The notes beneath the pieces were generated by a model. It was not told the origin of the DNA. It was given only the letters and a program-made list of their open reading frames with translations, and made no database searches. Of a stretch of 64,000 nucleotides of DNA, positions 50,501 to 59,500 are shown piece after piece (the first letter of the stretch is position 1; every line of letters begins with the position of its first letter). Made by a program: the position numbers and the translations under genes. Source of the stretch: Schistosoma haematobium (taxonomy: Eukaryota; Platyhelminthes; Trematoda; Strigeidida; Schistosomatidae); assembly GCF_000699445.3 (NCBI RefSeq), contig NC_067195.1:84516569-84580568 (forward strand), written 5' to 3'.

Positions 50501-53500
50501 ATATTTATTAACCTGATGTTTGTTGATTTAAAGAAATTTTGTACAGCTTACTCATTTAACATGATATAATTAGTTATTTCTACTATTCTCAAAATATTTT
50601 GATGCCTTCATAATACTTTCCAATGTGATAGATAGATGTTATCAGAATGGGTTTTGTGGAGAGTTTTTTAGAAATTTCATAGGTTGAAATCATGAGTCGA
50701 TTGAAGCTAGACCACCATGGAAAACCTGGAAGCACTGGACGGCCCATACTAGGACGAAACGGCCGTCCAATGCTTCCAGGTTTTCCATGGTGGTCTAGCT
50801 TCAATCGACTCATGATTTCAACCTATGAAATTTCTAAATAGATGTTAATTTACCGAATGGTTGAAAACAATTAACAGGAAGCTATAAATTTAGCATTTAT
50901 GTTAATTGTCATTCATCAATTGGTCATATTTACAATCCTAATGCATTTGAAACTTACCATAGAATTCAGACTTGTATCATCAAATGGCCCCAATTGTATT
51001 TTACTTAGAACAATGAAAAGTTAATTGACTTACGTTTAAAGGGATAACAAGTTTAATCTCTGCTTTCATAATAAAGCATATATTATTATCAGATTTAAGA
51101 TAATATATTTTCTGTATTTTTCCTACATTCTCTGAAGTATCAAAAGGATTCGGTGTAGTTTTTTCCATATTTGTAGTTTCTGAATAAAACCAAGCTGATT
51201 GAACATTTGTATTATTGTTGACTAGATAATATTTTATTTTAATAATTACATTCTATACAAATCAGCTTACATAAGATTACAATGAAATATAATAAATGCA
51301 CATGATAATTAAAATAATTATTTTGTTTCATAAAATAATAATCTAATAAAAAAAAAAAATTGAATTGACAACTGACTTTAATTTTATTCTTGTCATAAAT
51401 TAAAACAAATTTGTTAAACAAGATTATTAAGAATTGAATGAAGTTTCTAACATTTGATTGGTTAACAATAATGTCTATTGTTAGTGTTAAATGTCATTTC
51501 AATTCTAATATTGTAATAGGATTACATTATTTTATTTTAAAAAGAAATATACGATAAGCTTATTTGTTTAATATCAGATGGATTTTGCAGAGATTGTAGT
51601 AATTTCAATGGTCTAGCTTCAACTGACTCATGATCTTAACCATTGAAAGCCTATTTGTCTTAAAAATAAAAGTATACAGTTTAATACATTTAGTTGAATG
51701 ACAGATTATTATGTAATCAAATTTTATTCATTATTTATACTGTTCAGTATGTGATTTTCTTTAAGAATATTTTATGATAAATCAAAAGTTATGTACATAT
51801 TCATTGAAGGCAATAATTCAGATGCAGACGTAAAGGCGAGGATTGGCAAAGCAAGGGTCGCATTCCTACAGTCGAAGAATATATGGAACTCAAAACAACT
51901 TTCAACCAATATCAAAGTGAGAATCTTCAATACGAACGTCAAGGCAGTTCTACTGTATGGAGCTGAAACTTGGAGAACTACTACAACCATCATCAGGAAG
52001 GTGCAAGTATTTATAAATAGCTGTCTACGCAAGATACTCAATATCCATTGGCCGGATACCATCAGCAATAGCCTTCTGTGGGAGAGAACAAACCAATTTC
52101 CAGCTGAAGAAGAAATTAGGAAAAAACGATGGAAATGGATAGGACATACATTACGCAAATCGTCAAACTGCATAACGAGGCAAGCCCTAACTCGGAATGG
52201 TGAAGGGAAGCGAAAAAGAGGAAGGCCAAAGAACACATTGCGTCGGATAATAGAAGCAGATATGAAGAAGATAAACAACAACTGAAAGGAGCTGGAAAGG
52301 ATTGCCCAGGACAGGGTTGGATGGAGAATGTTGGTGGGTGGCCTATGCTCCTCCACGAGGAGTAACATTGATAATTATTAGTGGATTACATTTAAAACTG
52401 ATAATCATTTCAGTATTACTTTTCTTAAAATTTAAAATGAAGATATCATCAAATTCTATTTTAGCCACCAGTTGAATTTCAATTAACTTTATTGATATGA
52501 CAACTCATCGATGCATTTCAAATAGATTTAGTGTAAGAAATTTTAATAGGAAACCCTTGACTATAAGAAAAGGAAGTATAACAATCGTAGTTACGTCTTA
52601 AATCAAAACATTATGAAATATTAGTTTATTATTTGACTAATTTACTTCAGGTATATGGTTTCTAATGAATATTTTCGCAAAGCCCTAACTGCAATATTAC
52701 AAGACAAAATTTGTTTTCCGGAGGCGGAAATGTATATTCTTCAAGGTACATGAGAGGTTAGAACTTGCCAGTTGTTATCATGATGGAATGACATATTCAT
52801 GAGATAGATAAGAAATTGACACCGTAATAATAATTATTCGAACATAATGATATCACTGCAGATCCTAAATGACAATTATATGAAGCCTAGTCAAATCGAT
52901 TAAACACGTTTTAGGGCCAGTGGAATGTCACTGAGCCCTAGCCAAATCATTCGGCAGTTGGGTCACTGAATATCAAAAAGATCACAATTCCACGTCAAGG
53001 ATAACCAAAGCACATCAGCTAATCGTATGTCATGGACTGGTGCATACGGTGGTGGTCTCTGTACTAATTCTTACTAATATATTTCCATAATAACGTCCTT
53101 TGTGTTATACGGTCTTCAAAGCAGCCATAGTACTTTGATACGTCGAAGGGGTAATCCACGTTAGATATTGACCGCGGGGTGTGAATTCGAAGTTAGCTGG
53201 TCCGTCACACCAGTCCCATCTAACTCGAGTAGGCCTCTGATCATTCGACATAGATCATCTACGTTGGTGATCTACAACATCAAGCTGCTATAATTAGTGG
53301 ATATATTATTTGAATACAAATATATTTTGGCTGAGATTGAACATTCGCTTGCATGAATCTATTCAGTGATAATTATTAGTGTTCGAATACAGTTATTTTT
53401 TCAATGCCAGGGATTTTACTCGTCATACATCACTTGTTTAGTTTGGGAAAGAACACCATTTGCATTTAAAAATAGAACAGAAGCAAGTATGGTTCAATTC

Positions 53501-56500
53501 GCTTAGGTGATATGGTCTTTAAAGACATGTTCACCAATGATCACTACTATCATATTTTCTTTTAAAGAAGCCTTTGAAATGAAGAATATCAGAAAGAGAA
53601 CAGCTAGTGCACAAAAATTTATATTTTAGGTGAAGAATGCACTAGGACTGCATAAAATTTCCACCAAACAAACATGATTCAATATTACTCAAAATGAAAA
53701 GCTTTGTATTGTCAAGCTCATATGTTAGAGGATAGAGATTCAAATCTGTTCCAATGAAAATTTTTATGACAAAATTCGAAGATTATTCGGTAATGCTGTA
53801 TTCACTTAGTGTTCGAAACAGTCAATTAGTGACTTTATTTAACATTATATTTTTGGTACAAAATAGAATTCTCAGGACAAAGTAATTCAACTACTTTTTT
53901 AAAAATTATTTCTTAATCGAACCGTGCGATAAACATTAGGTGGACGCCAGTTAAATGTTAGCGTTTCAGGGATTGACATCTAATTAAAGTATATTCTTTT
54001 CCATGAATATTGCCAGAAATCACGATGTCACCGATTGGGCTCTTTTGTAAATTGTATATCGAAATGCAAAATTTCCACAAACGCATCTGAATAGGTTATA
54101 CGAATAATAAGCATAATGTATTAAAACGAACGAGGTAACAGATAACTTGTTAAAATAACCAGATGGCAGGAACACGTAGCCCAGATATTCAAGCAGGCCG
54201 ACTTGGTTATTTATTCACTAGTACTTTTACATTTGAAAGTCACTCAAGTGTGGATGTTACTTACATGTACCACATGTGACTGATCTGTTCAACTGAAACC
54301 AGTAATTTCGACACTCCCAACATACTTTTATAAAGTCATCTCACAAGAATGCTTTTCAGACAACTCACCTGATTATTTCATTGTCAGCAGAATGAATGTA
54401 GTGTCACATATTTCACTCTCCGAATTGTAACACTCAGTTCACCAGTTTTGTGGGACTCCAACTAATGTAGATTTCATTCTGTGATACGAGCTTGTCATAA
54501 CATGTTGGGAAATAGTACTTTTATTACTTCTGTTGCAATTATCGAATTCGTCACAGTGTTGAATAATCCGCATTTCATCACTCACAAAATTGCAAATCAA
54601 TCAATTCGAATCGATTGATATTTAGTTGGATTCATTGTGGTGTGCTACCTAATTCTATTTTTATACAGAGTAATCAATGAGAGACTATGAGAAATTATTT
54701 GTTTTTCATTCTTTGTGATTGTCATGATTGTAATCACTTTGGTTATTATTTGAAATGATTGATAATAAATACAATAATGATGTATTCTGATATTGGAGGT
54801 GCTTACTTCATAATTAGTTGTGTTTACCTATTCAATGAAATTGAGAGTAATGTATACTATGATTGTATGAATAAGTTAGTCTTTTCTAAAGATAGTCAAA
54901 ATTATTGATTACTCCTGACAGAAATATTTTAAAGAGTCACATGTAAACACTTTTTTCTTTGTGATACATTACTAAATCATAATTGCTATATGTAGTCGAC
55001 AAAATATTACATATGTCCATTGTGGTAGAGATGTCTTTGGGTTAAAGCTTTAAATTTATGTGACAGTGAATGATATACTATTCTCAACATTTGTGTGAAC
55101 TACATCGCGCTTCTCAATGTATAAAATGCTATTCTGCACATTTGAAATGATTGGAACATTTAGTATGGGAACGGCTGTTTATTCATTGAAACCGCCAACT
55201 TAGAAATTGGTTAAAGCAATTTACAACTTTTATCTAATTTTGATAGAATGTGATTTTTTAACATCTTTTTGTTTGTATACAAATTGACACTGAGGGGGCA
55301 TCGGAAACAAGGATTTTGACTACCATCATATCTACTGTTTTCAGCGATTCAACCTATCGTTTACCTCAGAGTAAATAACAACTCGGTATTCAAGATGAGC
55401 TGCCCTTTATTATTTTTCAACCTACATGTTTGTTTGTGGCATTTAGAATCAGATTACTATGGGTATGTTCGCGGTCTAACTGGATATTTTTACGAGCAGC
55501 ACGTAAAGTGGTTCATTTTCCTTATTATTAATAGTCATATTCACGTTATTCTATGGTCGCACAATGGTTATCTGGAAGCATTGACGACAGTGTAACAGGT
55601 ATCACTCAATGAAAATGGGTATTGATTATGTACGTCATTTTATCGTGTTATGTGCCAAAGCCAGAATGAGGTTTTAAAGGCAGTCATTACAAATAATCAG
55701 ATGTAGTCCTAAAGGTTATACAAATCAGTAGCTTGAGCGTTATCAAACATGGCTAACAATTGGGGTCACTAGGTATTTTACCTAAGTTAGACAAACAATC
55801 TGAACTGAAATAAATCTATCTTGCTTGTGTCTTCTTCAATAAAGTTGTTGGACGGAGTCCTTATTTTGCTCATTCATCAATGAACTTCATAATTCTTCTT
55901 ACAATTGTCTCTTTGGAATATTATCACTTAGTTTTGTATCTCATATTTTGAGTACCCTGTCGTATCATAAGGAGAAAATTAAAATTATCGGAATAAAGTC
56001 GGGAGAAAACCGAAGAACTCGATGGTTACAATACACAGCAGGGGGATTAATATCATTGCGACTTTTTTATCGACTACTCAGAACTTCATTCGCATAATCA
56101 CATCACAAGAATATGTGGCGAACGTTACCTTCGAATAATTTCTTGCCATGTGATCCTACGATCTGAGAAAATGAAGTAAGTAGTTTCAGAAAGATAATTG
56201 AATCAAACACTTATTGAAAATATACTATTTATACAAGATGAGTTTCAGATTTTTTGTTTATGAAAAATATGTTAGATTTTAATTACTTCGGGTATGTGAA
56301 TAGTAGTATTCTGCAATCGAGCAACACAAGTAACCGATTAAATCTCTGGTATGTTACACGGTCTGAATATACGCGTTCAGCACATCTTCGTATGGTTTTT
56401 TAACTCAAATCAGTTATGATTTTTACGATAACAGAAAACACTCGCTGAGGAATGGAATGTCCTATTTCGTATATCTAGTGTTAAAAAAATGGTTGTAATA

Positions 56501-59500
56501 ACTAGGTTAGACTACAGACTATATTCTATGATGCCTTCAGCTAGATCATCTGAGACAACTTTGTTGAAACTGTTATTCTACTCTAAATAAATTACACTTA
56601 TTTACGCAGCTAATCACCTTCTACTGTTCCAGATCACCGTACTCAAGACAAAGGTTTCTGTGTATTTAATCTGATAAACATAGAGATGTTACTAACCGTC
56701 TAAAACCCACCAGATACGGATTAGATTACTTGTTTTTGAACCCCACTCTATGTGTGTGACCTGGCAATATTATCAGTTTTATCAGACTGATGTCGAACGG
56801 GGTTTAAACTTGCTAGTTCATGCGTGAACGGTCTAACTATTAGGTCGGATTATTACTTAATTTATTGCAAGAATTTTGGTTTGTACATGCGACGATTAAT
56901 GTTAAAGTAAATAGACGAAAAACAGGTGCACCTTGACAATAGTTGAAGTAATGTTTATTGCTGATTGAAATGATCATCTACTTGTCGATAACTTAAGTAG
57001 TGTCTGCTAGAGTACAGTAAGTCTTGAGATAATGGAGAAGCTTTGTAGCTCAGGTGGACGATTTTGATGGAAGACTTCTACCTGAAGTTTGTGCTGATGA
57101 TGTCGTTCAGAAGAATGATGAAAGCTCCAAGACTAAACCCTCCCGTACAGTAAATTATTCCTAAAAAACACCTGATTTCACTAGGAATCGATCTGTAGAC
57201 AAAAGCCAGTTTCCTTTTTAATATATAAAACAACCTAAGCAAGATATTTACTTCTTTCATTAATTTATTTATCATAAGAAAGAAACTGTTTCTAACACAC
57301 ACAAAAAAAAACAGATAAACCGCTTCAATCATACCATTATTCGAATTTAATGAATATGATAGACTATGGAGTTATGTTTGATAAGTAGACTTGTGATAAA
57401 CAATATAGCTTGAACAATAAAACACAAGTAGTTAATTCACTCAGGTTAAAAGGAGAAAAAATGAGTGAACGCAAGAAAACTATACACATGCGTATATTTA
57501 CCGCACACACTTTACAACAATAAAGAACAACTAGACAGTTATAAATTATTATTTGATAAAATAAAACAAGTTTCATATATTTGTACACACGTATATTGGG
57601 TCGGAAGAAAAAATAACCAGATTATACAGAAAAAAAGAACAATTTATTAAGCACAAGGTAAGAAACATACAAATAGTAGGCATAGATCGACAATTAGATG
57701 GGTAAGACAATCCATTATTGAAGATATTAACCTAAAATATCGTGAAAATAACATAAAATTTGCAATGAAAAACAAAAAAAAACTAACATTGATCGTTGGA
57801 AATGTACTTTATTTTGTCAATGATTTAAACAGTAATAACCATGTATTAGAAACATGATCTGTTGTGTAATGCTTTAAGCTTTGAAAAAAGATTTCATGGG
57901 CATTTTAATATATTTCCCTTGAAAAAGAAACATACAAACTGGAGGATTGTTTAGTGGTTGAATGACACTAACTTCATTCTTTATATCTCTCACTAATTAA
58001 GTAGCTGTGTATTACTAAGAAAGACCCAATATCGAAAACTATAGATGAAAACTGTCGATCAACAACAACAAACATTATGTGCAGTTCTCTACAACTTTTA
58101 TTTGTATCGTTTGAGACGTATAATAGATTTAAGAAAATGTGAAACAAATATTGTAGAACATGTCTAATGCTTTATGTTGAAGAAACAGTTATAAAAATTT
58201 TTTAAAACAAATTATTCAATGAGATGTACTAATCACATACAACGTCATATCTTAACAGAAACAATTTCTAAAACACTGAACATTATTGTACTTTAGAATT
58301 TCTTTTTATCTAGAGGAATTGAATAAAAGATTATTAATGATAGTATGATATACATATTTCTTCAGTTATTACATTCAAAGACAATCTAAAAACAACATTC
58401 AATCTACATTTATGTACTTTACGAAATAAAAAGAATAAATTTTAGATGAAGCAATATCCTTCTAAATATTCATTTTAACAAACAAAAAAAATAGACAAAC
58501 AAACTATGAATAACAATACATACCTAATCACTTAGTGTAGTACGTAGTTTAGGATGGAATTGAAAATTAAAATGTTCACTAACATTCCATTTTGGTTTGA
58601 AAATAATATTCTGTACATTAGCATTGATATAAAACTTAGGTTCAAGATCTGATATTAAACGTATCACATATTCTCGTCTATAAAATAAATTTAGAAAAAA
58701 AAAAAAAGCGTTACTATTCAGGCATTAATGAAACTATAAATTAGCTTGGTTGTAAATGATGGTGATTTAATGTGAGGAAAAATCTAATTCAAAAAAAAAA
58801 GTATAACTAATTAATTCTTTGAATGTAATTACACTAACTGATATATACTTCTTCTAGTGAATCAGTTTTATGTAAAGTAGAGTCTAATACAAAGGTGTAA
58901 CGGTTCACGTTATCACACGATATTAAAACATATGTCATAGTAGCAGAAGTAGTAACAGTGTATGGGGTAGTATAGAATAATGATTTTGTAAGGTAACATT
59001 TCTTATAATGAATGAAGAAACTAGTTAATTATAAGTTAGAAGGATGACTGTAATCATGTTGGTATGATTATCAAGGTATGACCTGATAATTTTAGATAAA
59101 CTGAGGATTAAGTAGATAGTCAATAATAAAAATAATGATATACATGTAAAATTCCAATGAGTAGAAAATAAGACATTTTAACTTTTCTTGATTCAATATA
59201 AGCCATGTTTTGACAGGACAAACAAATTAAATGTATTTAAGTTTAAATGCCCCCAAATGTCCTGGTACGGCTGAGAGTGGGGAGAGTCCGCTCTTCCTCT
59301 CGAAATGCTCTCACATGGCCACGCGTATACAGCCTCTTCCAGAGAAGTCCTACTCACTGCCTTCTCGGGGCATTACTGTTGTTTACGAAATTGAGAGGAC
59401 GAAAATCGAATGTCCGGCGCTCAAACCGGATCCCAAACCAATGGTGCACATGGGCTCCAGTATCCTGAGGGAACAAATGGCGTATGAACCAATCGTTGGT

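Noticed and set aside
57078..57332. Minus-strand hydrophobic frame over the hammerhead-like segment
   Set aside because: The frame overlaps the ribozyme-like motif and A+T-rich sequence; no support as a gene.
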